A stretch of DNA of 64,000 nucleotides. Origin: JAJEBT01 sp965221485 (GTDB taxonomy: Bacteria; Pseudomonadota; Alphaproteobacteria; MPNO01; UBA830). The notes beneath the pieces are model-generated. The model searched no databases. It was not told the DNA's origin and saw nothing but the letters and a program-made list of their open reading frames with translations. Both the position numbers and the translations under genes were made by a program. The stretch lies in contig OZ244893.1 in assembly GCA_965221485.1 (NCBI GenBank), positions 124,001 through 188,000 on the forward strand. The letters run 5' to 3'. Within the stretch, counting starts at the first letter, position 1, and the number at the start of each line of letters is the position of its first letter. Below, piece after piece: positions 1 to 10,100 of the stretch.

Positions 1-972
1 TCGCCCGCAGTTGGGTATTTCGCGCTGTCGGGAACTGATGCCCGGGCGGGGAGGCGAAGGGTGTCGCGAAACACCGCCATCATTCGGGTGACGGGGCGGT
101 GGTGCGAGGTTCATTGATCCTGTTTCGTCAGCCCGGCATCTCACCGGACAACAAGGAGCGGATACAGCATGTCTGCCGGGAGGGCTTTCCGGTTCCGGGG
201 CAAGGACACTCATATCCACAGTCGTGGCCGCGACCATCTCGAGGTCGGCGGAGGCCAGGGGAGATGGTTTCAGCGGACTGTGCGGGCGAGGGCTGCCATC
301 TGCATTATCCGTCCGGGATCTCCGTCCGGTGCCTTCCATGGTTCCGCAGTTCTTCCTTGCGCGTCGCTGCGGATAGCGTTGCCGTCAGGTGCGCGGTTCG
401 GTTCCTGTTGGTTGGCGGACGCGTCAGGCTGGATTCGCCGGAGGCACCGGGTCCCGGATCGGAGGACGGCAAACATTTGCCCGCGGGGGTCAGATCGTCC
501 CTGTCAATGGCAACCTGGAATTGCTCCCCTGATCTGCACCCTCCATCCGCCGTTCGTCGGTCCGTCGGGAGAGGCCCGACAGATTCGGCCTCGACTTCAT
601 CCCGGGAGTTCTTGCCGTTCTGACCCGTCCTGTCTCCGGTGCCTGACCCGCAGTTCGGCACGCACCAGGCCTGCACTGTCAATCTGTGGAACGAGCCTCA
701 TCTCGTCTGGCACAGCACGCCCCTATCATGATGAGGCCCCGGAGCCGTCTGTCGGGAATTTCCGCAACCGGTCCTGGCGACGCCGTCGCCGGGAACGGGG
801 GCGGTGCTGCCGCGCCTCTGAAAACCGGGCCGGAGCGAATCCTGGCTAATGTTACCCGCCGTGTCCCGGAAGCGGTTTGCCTTGTTACCTGGAAGGCGCC
901 GTTTCCGTCAGCGGCCGGGTTGGATACGGCCGCGGCGAGCGACATCCGGGCGCATCAGGTTTTTATAAGAGT

Positions 973-1010
973 GATTCGTTTTTTATGGCGCGCGTCGGAA
1001 AAAACGAATC
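973..1010. repeat. Perfect 12-bp inverted repeat with 14-nt loop
   Basis: GATTCGTTTTTT (973-984) and AAAAAACGAATC (999-1010) are exact reverse complements separated by a GC-rich 14-nt spacer. The T and A runs lie inside the stem, so transcripts in either direction would form the hairpin. It may be a bidirectional terminator or a protein-binding site; no flanking gene tells which. Confidence 0.6.
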
Positions 1011-2028
1011 GGGTCGCCCCGGCCATGAACCCGGCCGGGCAGAGGTATTGTTCCGGATGCCCCCGTGACGGTTTAGACTTCGCGCTCCTTCCGCAGGCGA
1101 TGTGTCAGCTTATTCCATGCTGCTTCGGCCGGCGTCGATCGGCTGTCCGAATTTGCGGCGTCAGGAACAGAAGATCCGCGATATCCGGAATGGCTGGCGC
1201 AACAAGATGGGGCGCGGCTCCTTGGGGGACAGCCGTCTGGAGCTGTTTCCGAAGTGGCTGGCGACGCATTCGGTGCCGCTTGAAGCGCGAACTGCGGGCG
1301 GTGTGGAGGCCGGGTCCGCGCTGCGGGGTTCTGTGATCGAGGGGTTCCGCCAGAACGGTCGGGTGGAGGGGAAGGAAAGGGTGCGATGTCATCCTGCGTT
1401 TCTTCCCCGGTGATGCGATCACGGGTCAGGGCGATGCCGCCAAGCTGCTCTTGCCGGTGTGGCTGACCGGGAGCGTGTTTGGCGCAGGACCGGGTCTCAT
1501 CAGTGTCGCGGGGACTCTTCATGGGCAGACGATTTCGGGCGGGATCTTGATCAGTTCTCGGTCGCGAGGCTTGTCCCCTGGTATTGATGAAGGGGTGCTT
1601 CGGATCTGACCGGGCCCGTGAGCCCTGTTTCGTGGACTGGCCAGGGTGACAATCCGGTCAAGACGCCCTTCCGCCCAAGAGGACCCGGTCAGGTTCCGGG
1701 TTGCGAGGGGGTATGTGTCGGGGGATGCGTGTCGGACGGCATGCCTCTACAGCCCCTCTGAAATCCCCTAACACACAGAAAGGAATGCATAAACCGGAAC
1801 AGGAACCGAAATTTACCCGGTCTGTCCTGTTGAGCGCTTCTGAAGTGCTGTGGCCCTGGATCGCGGTTGGGGGGCTGCGTCCATCTGCGGCCGGGCTCTT
1901 GATGTCATGGCGATCGAGGAACGATCCGGCGACCGGACCATGACGGTATTCGTGGGCGTGGAGGAGGGGCCCGTCATCGGGTTCGGGGCCTTGTCTGCGG
2001 GAACGTGCCCTCGTTCGGGATCCCCAGA

Positions 2029-2073
2029 GTCACAGCTGTTGGGGTCACAGCGGTTGGGAGCACAATGGTTGGA
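2029..2073. repeat. Three tandem 15-bp repeats
   Basis: Units at 2029-2043, 2044-2058 and 2059-2073 follow the pattern [GA][TG]CACA[GA]NGGTTGG[GA], with a T in the first unit where the others have G. Units 1 and 2 differ by one base and unit 3 is more diverged. The 15-bp period keeps frame, so it could be a short coding repeat. It could equally be a small iteron-like array. No adjacent gene supports either reading. Confidence 0.5.
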
Positions 2074-2610
2074 TGCGGGGCCGGACCGCCGGAAGGAACT
2101 TCGGAAGCGGACATTGTTTCGGAGTGTGAACGACCGGATCCTGAATCCGGCTGGTGTTGGCTGACTGTACGGTCGTTTCGGGATATCGGGTCGAGCGGGC
2201 GCGGTCTCCTCGAATGTCCGCCCGGTTCCGGTTTGTGACGGCGGGGCGTGGTGCGAGAGATTGTTTGCGCATGGACCGTCCCATGCTCCCGTTGACAAGC
2301 TGTGGAAAATTTGTGGACAGGCTCTCTTCGCGACATGGTGAGAGAGCTCTGCGCCGAACATGTCCGGAGACAGGGGTTCGCGCCTGCCGGATTGGCCGGG
2401 AGCAGGACCTCCTGCGGCTTGTGCGCAGGTATCAACGGCGGGGCAGGGGCATCAGACCCGGTGTGGCAGGGCCTTGATCGTGATATGGATTTCTGGTTCT
2501 TGCGATCTTGCGCGGGTCCCGGGTGCTCCCTATAATCCGGCCCGAACTTGCGGCCTTCGGGAGAAGAAGGCAGCAGCCCGGAATATATCGAATCGCGACG
2601 AAAAGAAGTG

Positions 2611-2639
2611 TTGACGGTATGATATTCCGGATGTTAGGT
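2611..2639 (+). promoter_or_regulatory. Candidate sigma-70-type promoter for the lipoprotein gene
   Basis: TTGACG at 2611-2616 is followed after 17 bp by TTAGGT at 2634-2639. This is a good -35 box with a poor -10 box at ideal spacing, about 55 bp upstream of the lipoprotein start. It is inferred only from similarity to the consensus. Confidence 0.35.
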
Positions 2640-2695
2640 TGCGCGCCGTGTGGGCGGGCTCCGCATACACGGGAATTGGTCTGATGGAGAAAATC

Positions 2696-4864
2696 ATGAA
2701 AACACGACGCCAGAGAGTATGGCTGACGGCAGTTGCCGTTGCGGGGTCCATAGCGCTTTACGGTTGCGGGGGCGGCAGCGACGGCCCTGACACGACCCCT
2801 TTCGATCAGCAGGATCTGGATAAGGCGGCTGCGGACGCGAAAGCCAAGGAAGAAGCACGGCAGGCCGCGATTGCAACTGCCACGGAGGCGGCCAAGGAGG
2901 CAGCCACGGCTGCCAGCGCTGCGGCTACGGCGCAGAGGGCTGCTGCGGCTGCAGCCAGCGCTGCTACTGATGCTGCCAAGTACGAAACCCTGGATGCGGA
3001 TGAAGCCGAGGCGCAGAGTACGGCGGCGGCCAATGCCAAGGCTGCGGCTGATACGGCTCTGGCGGCAGCCAATGATGCGCTGGCGAAAGCCAATGCGGTC
3101 AATCATTCGGATCAGGCGGTTACGGACCTGAAGACTGCGGCCCAGAGTTCGGCCGCGGACGCGGACGCGAGTGCGAAGGCAGCTGCCGGATCTGCCAGTG
3201 AGGCTGACAGACAAGCGAAGATAGCCCGGGCGACCCAGAACGGGATCGACAATAACAGACTTGCTGCGCAAAAGCAGGGTGAGCAGCGCCAGATCGCCGC
3301 GGACAAGGCCGGGGATGCGGCTGAGGCGGCGGATACTGCGGCTGACAAGGCGACAGAGGCAAAGGAAGAGGCAGAGGACGCTTTGCCTGCTGCCCAGGCC
3401 GCCCAGGACGCTTTGGCCGATGATGCTACCGACGCTCAAAAGGAAGCGGCCCAGAAGGCCGTGGACGACGCCGAGAAAAGAGATGCGGATTACAAGACGC
3501 GTGCCGAAAACGCGGCAGCCGCTGCTGCAGCGGCTGAAGCGGCCAGGGACGCTGCAAAGACGGCATCCGAGGAGGCTGCGGCAGCGGCTTTGGCAGCCGG
3601 TGATACGGATCCGGCATCCGAGGGTGCCATGTTGGCAGCGGAGGCGGCGGAGTCGTACACCGCGGCCCGGCTTTCTGCTATCGTGGCCCAGGGCTGGTCC
3701 GATGTTCTTGCGATCACGAAGACCTACAAGGACACGGATGCGACGGAGGCATCGCTTGATGATCTTCTGAAAATAATTCCGTGGGCCAAGGATCAGGCCC
3801 GTGCGGGAGATGTTTCGGTTCTTGAAGGCGTGGCACGTGTTGCTGCGGAAAACCTGGAACAACAGAGCGATCCCGATTCCGATGCGATTACAGCCTATCA
3901 GGACACCATCAGTCAGCAGTTGGCGATTGTGACGACGGATGCCAACAACGTCGCAGGTGCGCTTGCTGCTGCGCGGGCTGACCATGATGCGGCGAAGCCG
4001 TGGTCAGAGAATGGCCATGCGGTGGACAACGCGACCGGTGCGGAGGGTGAGACCCTTGCGAGCGGCGACATCCTCATCAACACGGATGGCCGAATTTCAC
4101 TGGGTGGTGCTAAGGAACGGGTTGTTGCTGATGTAAACACATCGGTTACGGATCAGGGGCAATTCGATCTTGACCGTAACAACAGAGGCATTGTTTCGTT
4201 CAGTAGCAAGGTCGGGGACGAAACTACCGGTTACCAGATGATCCAGAACAATCGCTACGGTACCGGTCCGGACAAGGTGTTTGATCATTTGTCCTACGGT
4301 GTGTGGTCCGCCATTCCGGTTCAAGAGGCCTCTACGAATGTTATCATAGCTGCTGGCACGGGAGGAGGAGCATTTGCGCTGCTTGACGACGATGCGCCGG
4401 CGGCATCGGCAGATGTGATTGGCACGGCGAAGTTTAGTGGTAATCATGTCAGTATTGTTGCGACAGAAACATCAACCACTACGGATGGTGTGACCACGAC
4501 GACTGTGTCAACCGCCATTCATGAAGGGTCCGCGACAGCTTCAGTTACATTCGGTTCCGACGAGTCTTCGGTTAAGTTCACCAAAGTCACACCTGATCCC
4601 AACAACGCCGGTCAAACGGTAAGTGCTGACTGGTACCAAATCACGGATCTGAAAATCAGTGGCAACATGCTGTCGGGCGGAGAATATGATGCCATTCAGG
4701 CAACCCCTGAGATAGCTGATGATGCCGACGATGCTCTCAATGTTCATGTTGGCGTGTTCGGTGCCCTGGCAGAGGAAATCGGTGGAACAGTCAGTGTTGA
4801 GAATTCAGCGGGTGGGATTACTATCAACACCGCCTTCGGCGCACGCAATGATGACCACGATTGA
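2696..4864 (+). CDS. Surface lipoprotein: Ala-rich coiled coil plus TbpB-like C-terminal barrel (likely Slam substrate)
   Basis: A 722-residue predicted lipoprotein. The chosen ATG at 2696 follows GGAGA by 5 nt; an ATG at 2684 is the alternative. A basic N-terminus and hydrophobic stretch end in a lipobox (L-Y-G-C, Cys24). A Gly/Ser/Asp linker leads into about 290 residues dominated by Ala with Lys, Asp, Glu and Gln, typical of a long helix or coiled coil. The C-terminal third is beta-rich. Its last about 35 residues (G-V-F-G-A-L-A-E-E-I-G-G-T, then I-N-T-A-F-G-A) match the closing strands of the 8-stranded barrel of TbpB-like surface lipoproteins. In known Slam systems this barrel is the recognition element, and a Slam gene follows immediately here. 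The ligand is unknown; the coiled coil may be a stalk or bind host or cell-wall material. Confidence 0.8.
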   Translation: MKTRRQRVWLTAVAVAGSIALYGCGGGSDGPDTTPFDQQDLDKAAADAKAKEEARQAAIATATEAAKEAATAASAAATAQRAAAAAASAATDAAKYETLDADEAEAQSTAAANAKAAADTALAAANDALAKANAVNHSDQAVTDLKTAAQSSAADADASAKAAAGSASEADRQAKIARATQNGIDNNRLAAQKQGEQRQIAADKAGDAAEAADTAADKATEAKEEAEDALPAAQAAQDALADDATDAQKEAAQKAVDDAEKRDADYKTRAENAAAAAAAAEAARDAAKTASEEAAAAALAAGDTDPASEGAMLAAEAAESYTAARLSAIVAQGWSDVLAITKTYKDTDATEASLDDLLKIIPWAKDQARAGDVSVLEGVARVAAENLEQQSDPDSDAITAYQDTISQQLAIVTTDANNVAGALAAARADHDAAKPWSENGHAVDNATGAEGETLASGDILINTDGRISLGGAKERVVADVNTSVTDQGQFDLDRNNRGIVSFSSKVGDETTGYQMIQNNRYGTGPDKVFDHLSYGVWSAIPVQEASTNVIIAAGTGGGAFALLDDDAPAASADVIGTAKFSGNHVSIVATETSTTTDGVTTTTVSTAIHEGSATASVTFGSDESSVKFTKVTPDPNNAGQTVSADWYQITDLKISGNMLSGGEYDAIQATPEIADDADDALNVHVGVFGALAEEIGGTVSVENSAGGITINTAFGARNDDHD

Positions 4865-4988
4865 TGATCACGTAAGTGATCACCAACCAGACAACCGGGA
4901 TCAATCCGTAACCCTGATTGTGGTTTGACAGGACCTGACGGAGCAGAACCCGGAACATTGTCTCAAGTAACAAAGACAAGTAGCTTTG

Positions 4989-5020
4989 CACCCGCCTCCT
5001 CGCGAGGCGGGTGTTTTTTT
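4989..5020 (+). terminator. Intrinsic terminator after the lipoprotein gene
   Basis: A 10-bp perfect stem, CACCCGCCTC (4989-4998) with GAGGCGGGTG (5004-5013), has a 5-nt loop and is followed by seven T residues (5014-5020). It lies 125 bp after the lipoprotein stop and 30 bp before the Slam start. Read-through would lower Slam expression relative to its substrate. Confidence 0.85.
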
Positions 5021-5050
5021 GATTTGGTCGTGCCGGACAGGATAGTAATC

Positions 5051-6388
5051 ATGTTGAAATGGGTTGTTTGTGTTCTGCTCCTGGCAGGCTCCACGATGTC
5101 CGGCGCGGTGGCCCAGCCCACCGGGCAAATCCCGGGAGAAGCGTTGTCCCGTGCGCTTCTCCAGGAAGCCCGAAAGGCGCTGGAAGCTGGCAATCCGGAG
5201 GTCGCGAAACAGCTCCTCCAGAGAATTGATGCAGAGAGTGTACCAAGGGACGACTTCGATTTTCTGTCAGGATCCGTCGCACTTGTGACAAGGGACTGGG
5301 AAACCGCAATCCGGCATTTTCGTGCCATTCTGGCGCGAGATCCGTCTCTTCTGCGGGTGCGCCTTGATCTTGCACTCGCTTTTTTTCGAAACGGTGACGA
5401 CAGCAGCGCGGCCTATCATTTTCGCCAGGCGCTGACGAGCGAGCTGCCTCCGGTTGTGCGGCAGCGTGCCCTGCGCTTCCTTGAGGAAATTCGGCGCCGG
5501 AAGCGTTGGTCCGTGAGTTTTGGCGGTGGCCTGAACCTCGATGACAACCGGAATACAGCAACCGGATCGGAATCCGTGTATCTGTGTATTCCGGCATTCA
5601 ACTTTTGTGATTACTTCACGCTGTCGGACGATGCACGACCTGACAGTGGCATCGGCCTGGTTGTCAACGTTGCTGCGGCATACGAATGGCCACTGGAGCC
5701 GGACCTTCGGTTTCGATCAGGGGCCTCGCTCTATACGCGGACCTACGAGAACAACAACTTCAATGATCATGTCCTCGGAGTAAACCTGGGCCCCCGGTTG
5801 CTGTTTCCAACATATGATTTGCGCCCGGAGCTGACCGGAAACGTCCGGCGGAAGGATGATCGATCCTACAGCCGTTCTTTGGGGCTTCGTCTTTCCAGCA
5901 ACTGGGTGGCGACTCCGAGGCTGAGCCTCTATGGGAGTCTGTCCGGCGAACGGGTTTTCTATGAAACTGGAAGCCATGACATCGGAAATCTCCTGAATGG
6001 CAAAGTCGGTTTCTCGCGACCATTGACCAAATCAAGCCGGCTGACAGGAGAGGTGTATGTCGGCCTGGAAGAGCGGGATCATGATGACGAATCGTGGCGC
6101 ATGATCGGGGGTGGACTGGGTCTGGCACAGGAGTTGCCATGGGGATTTCTTGTCAGGCTGAGCCCAAGTGCCAAGAGGGTCCGCTACCGGGGTGCGAATC
6201 CGCTTTATGGTCCAAATGCACGTGATGACAGGACCCTGACGGCTCGACTGACAGTCTCAAACCGGAATCTTGCGCTCTGGGGTTTCCGCCCCCGGATCAG
6301 CTTTGTGCACGAACGCCGCAACAGCAATCTGGAAATTTATCGATATTCCCGAAATTACGGCGATATTGAATGGGTGCGTAACTTTTAG
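5051..6388 (+). CDS. Slam-family outer-membrane protein (surface lipoprotein assembly modifier)
   Basis: A 445-residue protein. The ATG at 5051 begins a clear signal peptide cleaved near A-V-A-Q. Residues about 30-150 form tetratricopeptide-like helices (repeated A-x-x-x-L pattern, 'AIRHFRAILARDPS', 'LALAFFRNGDDSSAAYHFRQA'). The rest is an amphipathic beta-strand region with many Tyr/Arg/Gly strands, ending in a terminal Phe (W-V-R-N-F), as expected of a Bam-inserted barrel. This periplasmic TPR plus about 14-strand barrel (DUF560) layout defines Slam, which moves lipoproteins to the outer leaflet. The gene follows its probable substrate and an intervening terminator. No transferrin- or haem-binding partner gene is present. 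Confidence 0.82.
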   Translation: MLKWVVCVLLLAGSTMSGAVAQPTGQIPGEALSRALLQEARKALEAGNPEVAKQLLQRIDAESVPRDDFDFLSGSVALVTRDWETAIRHFRAILARDPSLLRVRLDLALAFFRNGDDSSAAYHFRQALTSELPPVVRQRALRFLEEIRRRKRWSVSFGGGLNLDDNRNTATGSESVYLCIPAFNFCDYFTLSDDARPDSGIGLVVNVAAAYEWPLEPDLRFRSGASLYTRTYENNNFNDHVLGVNLGPRLLFPTYDLRPELTGNVRRKDDRSYSRSLGLRLSSNWVATPRLSLYGSLSGERVFYETGSHDIGNLLNGKVGFSRPLTKSSRLTGEVYVGLEERDHDDESWRMIGGGLGLAQELPWGFLVRLSPSAKRVRYRGANPLYGPNARDDRTLTARLTVSNRNLALWGFRPRISFVHERRNSNLEIYRYSRNYGDIEWVRNF

Positions 6389-6479
6389 AATTTTAACCAT
6401 AAGCCATTGACAGGGATTTCACATTGGCCGGAAGCGGCCCAAATCAGTCAATTTCATACGCCGACTGCTGAAGATAAGT

Positions 6480-6837
6480 TCGGAGCCGCCTGTCCGGTCG
6501 CGACCGGGCGGTTGGCCACGTCTGCAACCGGTCCAACACTGAGGAAATAAACCGCCATCTTCAGCACGTCTCGGAGGCCGTCTCTCCCGACGCCCACGCA
6601 GTGCTCATCCTGGATGGAGCCGGATGGCACCGGTCCCGGGATCTCGTTGTTCCCGACAACCTGACATTGATCCAGCTGCCACCCTACAGCCCGGAACTGA
6701 ATGCCATGGAGCAGGTGTTCCAGTTTCTGAAGTCCAATTATCTCTGCAACCAGGTGTTCGCAACGGTCGAAGTCGTGCATACAGCCCTTGCAGAAGCGTG
6801 GAACCGTGTCGTCTCCGAAGCTGTCATCACTCCGTAA
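6480..6837 (+). pseudogene. IS630-family transposase remnant (C-terminal DDE part)
   Basis: From about 6535 the frame reads N-T-E-E-I-N-R-H-L, then L-I-L-D-G-A-G-W-H and L-P-P-Y-S-P-E-L-N. These are the second catalytic Asp region and the PPYSPELN-(P)-(I/V)-E block of IS630 transposases. The N-terminal half, with the first catalytic Asp and the HTH, is missing, and no terminal inverted repeats were found. The end (W-N-R-V-V-S-E-A) lacks the usual R-I-x-S-I closing motif. A non-functional fragment. Confidence 0.8.
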
Positions 6838-7074
6838 TCGCACCGCTCCGGGACATGATAACAGGTCAAAACATTTGGGAACTGGTATGATAACAAGCCG
6901 GAACCCAACCGGTTGCAGCCGCATCAGGAGGCCAATCCGGCCCTGCAAACCGCGATTCCGATCCCGGAAACGCGGCAAACCCAGCAAAAGATCTCGGCCT
7001 CACCGCAAGATCCGAAACCCCGATTCTACTTTCTACCAGTGAACCGAAAACCGCGGCTTCGTTCAAACCTGCTT

Positions 7075-7098
7075 AGCGATGGCGTTCCAGCCATCGCT
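7075..7098. repeat. 9-bp perfect inverted repeat downstream of the giant RTX gene
   Basis: AGCGATGGC (7075-7083) and GCCATCGCT (7090-7098) pair around a 6-nt loop, 84 bp beyond the stop codon of the minus-strand RTX gene. There is no T-run on either side, so it is at best a weak or Rho-assisted 3' end structure. It could also mark an insertion-element edge. Confidence 0.45.
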
Positions 7099-7181
7099 GA
7101 CCATAAACTTAGAAAACAACAGGGAGGTCACGTTTTGCCAGTCCCTGGAGGATCGATTCATAGCTGGCGCCGGTGTGTTGC

Positions 7182-10100
7182 TCAGCTGGTGGTGGGTGTT
7201 TGCCAGTTGGCTGCGAGCTGCGGGTCGAGGTGGTCGTACAGGGTTTCAGCATAGTCCGTTTCGTTGTTGGCCGTTGGCGAGAATGCCGCCATGGCGTTCA
7301 CCAGCTGCGACACTTGGGAGGCTAGCAGCCGGCTGCCGTCATTGAATTCGAAGTCCAGTCGGTTGTCATGTCCACTATACCAGCCTTCGATTATCACGCT
7401 ACGTGACACGACTAAGTCGTTGCCGCTCCGCTTGAAACTGGCTGTGCGCGTCCCCAGGTGCAAAATGTCGTTGGAATCGCTTTCACCCCAATTACGGATC
7501 CTAATTTCGCTATCGTAGTGCGTTACCAGATAAACATCGTCGCCGCTGCCACCTTCGAGCCTGTCGTTCCCAGTGCCGCTGAAGAGCCAATCGTCGCCAG
7601 CGCCGCCCCTGAGCCAATCGTCGCCAGCGCCGCCGTAGAGCCTGTTGTCGCTGTCACCCCCTGTCAGCGTGTCATCATGGGACGATCCCAAGATGTTCTC
7701 GATATTCTCCAGCGTGTCGCCTTCGGCGTCTCCGCCGGAAGTCGTTTTCCTCTCCAGATTGACCGTCACGCCCGCACTGGAGCCCCAATAGGAAGCCGTG
7801 TCGATACCTTCGCCGCCCTTAAGCGTGTCGCCTCCAGTGCCGCCCCTGAGCCAATCGTCGCCAGCGCCGCCCTTGAGTGTGTCGCCTCCAGCGCCGCCCG
7901 CAAGCACATCGTTGCCCGCACCACCTTCGAGCGTGTTGGCGCGGGCATTTCCAGTCAGCGTGTCGTCATGGGCGGATCCGGTAACGTTCTCGATATTCTC
8001 CAGCGTGTCGCCTTCGGCGTCTCCGCCGGAAGCCGTTTTCCTCTCCAGATTGACCGTCACGCCCGCGCTGGAGCCGGCATAGGAGGCGGTATCGCTGCCA
8101 GCACCGCCATTGAGCGTGTCGCTACCAGCGCCACCTTGGAGTGTATTGGCTCCTGTGTCACCTGTCAGCGTGTCGTCTTGGTCAGAGCCGATAAGGTTCT
8201 CGATATTCACCAGTATGTCGCCTTGGGCATCGCCGCCGGAAGCGGTTTCCAGTTCGAGATCGACCGTGACGCCCGCGCTGGAGCCAGCATAAGAGGCGGT
8301 ATCGATACCTGCACCGCCCTTAAGTGTATCGCCATCAGCGCCACCTTCGAGTGTATTGGCTCCAGAGTCACCGGTCAGTGTGTCGTTATGGTCAGAGCCG
8401 ATGAGGTTCTGGATATTATCCAGTATGTCGCCTTGGGCATCGCCGCCGGAAGCGGTTTTCGCCTCAAGATTAATTGTGACGCCCACGCTAGAGCCGGCAT
8501 AGGAGGCGGTATCGATGCCCGCACCGCCCTTAAGAGTATCGCCGCCAGCCCCGCCTTTCAACACATCGTCTCCGACACCGCCCTTGAGCGTGTCGCCGCC
8601 TGCGCCGCCTGCCAACAGATCGTTTCCCGCACCACCATCCAGATTGTCGGGCCCTGCGCCGCCTGCCAACAGATCGTTTCCCGCACTACCGTCGAGATCG
8701 TCTGCGCCCGCGTGGCCGACGAGTTTGTTGTCTCTGTTATCCCCGATCAGAGTATCGCCATGGCGGGAGCCGATGAGGTTCTCGACATTCGTGAGTTTGT
8801 CGCCTGCCGCATCGCTTGCCGAACCGGTTTTAGTCGCCAGGTTCACTACCACGCCCGACCCAGAGCTGGCATAGGAAGCTGTGTCAATGCCTGCACCACC
8901 GTCGAGATCGTCCGCCCCCGCGCCGCCTGTTAGCACATCGTCGCCTGTGCTGCCTTTAAGTATGTTGTCCCCGGCGTTGCCCGTCAGCACATCGGCATGA
9001 CTCGAGCCGACAACATTTTCGATGCTGGAAAGCTGGTCAGCCTCGGCGTCGCCACCCGAAACCGTCCCTGCCCCGAGGTTGACCCTTACGCTCTCTGCAG
9101 AGCCGGAATAGGACGCGGTATCGCTTCCAAGACCGCCCTCCAATGCGTCCGCGCCCACACCGCCTTCGAGCACGTCATCGCCGCCGCCGCCCTGAAGCGT
9201 GTCGTTTCCTGCGCCGCCCTGAAGGATGTTGTTCCCGGCGTTGCCCGTCAGCACATCGGCATGACTAGAGCCGACAACATTTTCGATGTCGGAAAGCTGG
9301 TCAGCCTCGGCGTCACCACCCGAAACCGTTCCTGCCCCGAGGTCGACCTTCACGCCCTCCGCAGAGCCGGTATAGGAGGCGGTATCGTTTCCTAGACCGC
9401 CCTCCAGTGCGTCGGCGCCATCATCGCCTTCGAGCACATCATCGCCGTCGCCGCCCTGGAGAGTGTCGTTTCCTGCGCCACCTTCGAGCACGTCATCGCC
9501 GTCGCCGCCCTGGAGCGTATCGTTTCCTGCGCCGCCTCGAAGTATGTTGTTCCCAGCGTTGCCCGTCAGCTCATCGGTATGACTCGAGCCGACAACATTT
9601 TCGATGCTGGAAAGCTGGTCAGACTCCGCGTCGCCACCCGAAACCGTTCCCGCCCTGAGATCGACCTTCACGCCCTCCGCAGAGCCGGAATAGGACGTGG
9701 TATCGCTTCCAAGGCCGCCCTTCAGAACGTCGGCGCCCGCACCGCCTTCGAGCACGTCATCGCCGTCGCCGCCTTCGAGCACATCATTGCCGTCGCCGCC
9801 ATAAAACCTGTTGGCACCACCATCGCCCTTCAGAATGTCGGCATAGGTCGAGCCGATGGCGTTCTCGATGCTGTACACCTTCGCCGAGATCCTGTGCCCC
9901 TGCACCGTCCACGCTGAGCCCGTCGCTAGGTCTACAGTGACGGATCCGTGACGGGCGAAGGAAGCCGTATCGCTGCCCTCGCCTCCATAAAGGTAGTCGC
10001 GTCCACCGCGGCCTTCGAGCACATCGTTGCCCGCGCCACCATAGAGGTTATTTCTCTGCGCATTGCCGATTAGCGTGTCGTCATGGTCGGAGCCGATAAG

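Larger units (their letters stand above)
1..2610. other. Region with no recognised gene
   Basis: Several overlapping open frames exist on both strands, but none has a recognisable domain, a convincing ribosome-binding site or a consistent codon pattern. I therefore call no gene in these 2.6 kb. Local structure is visible: a perfect 12-bp inverted repeat at 973-1010, three 15-bp tandem repeats at 2029-2073, and two 9-mers resembling DnaA boxes at 2301-2309 and 2312-2320. The stretch may be decayed sequence or a regulatory or replication region; I cannot decide which. Confidence 0.5.

Noticed and set aside
1786..1943. Short ORF after AGAAAGGA
   Set aside because: The ribosome-binding site touches the ATG (no spacer), and the 52-residue product has no recognisable features.
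2432..3985. 517-codon minus-strand frame opposite the lipoprotein gene
   Set aside because: Its Arg/Ser/Leu-rich product is the expected shadow of Ala codons; the plus-strand gene has a lipobox, domain match and partner gene.
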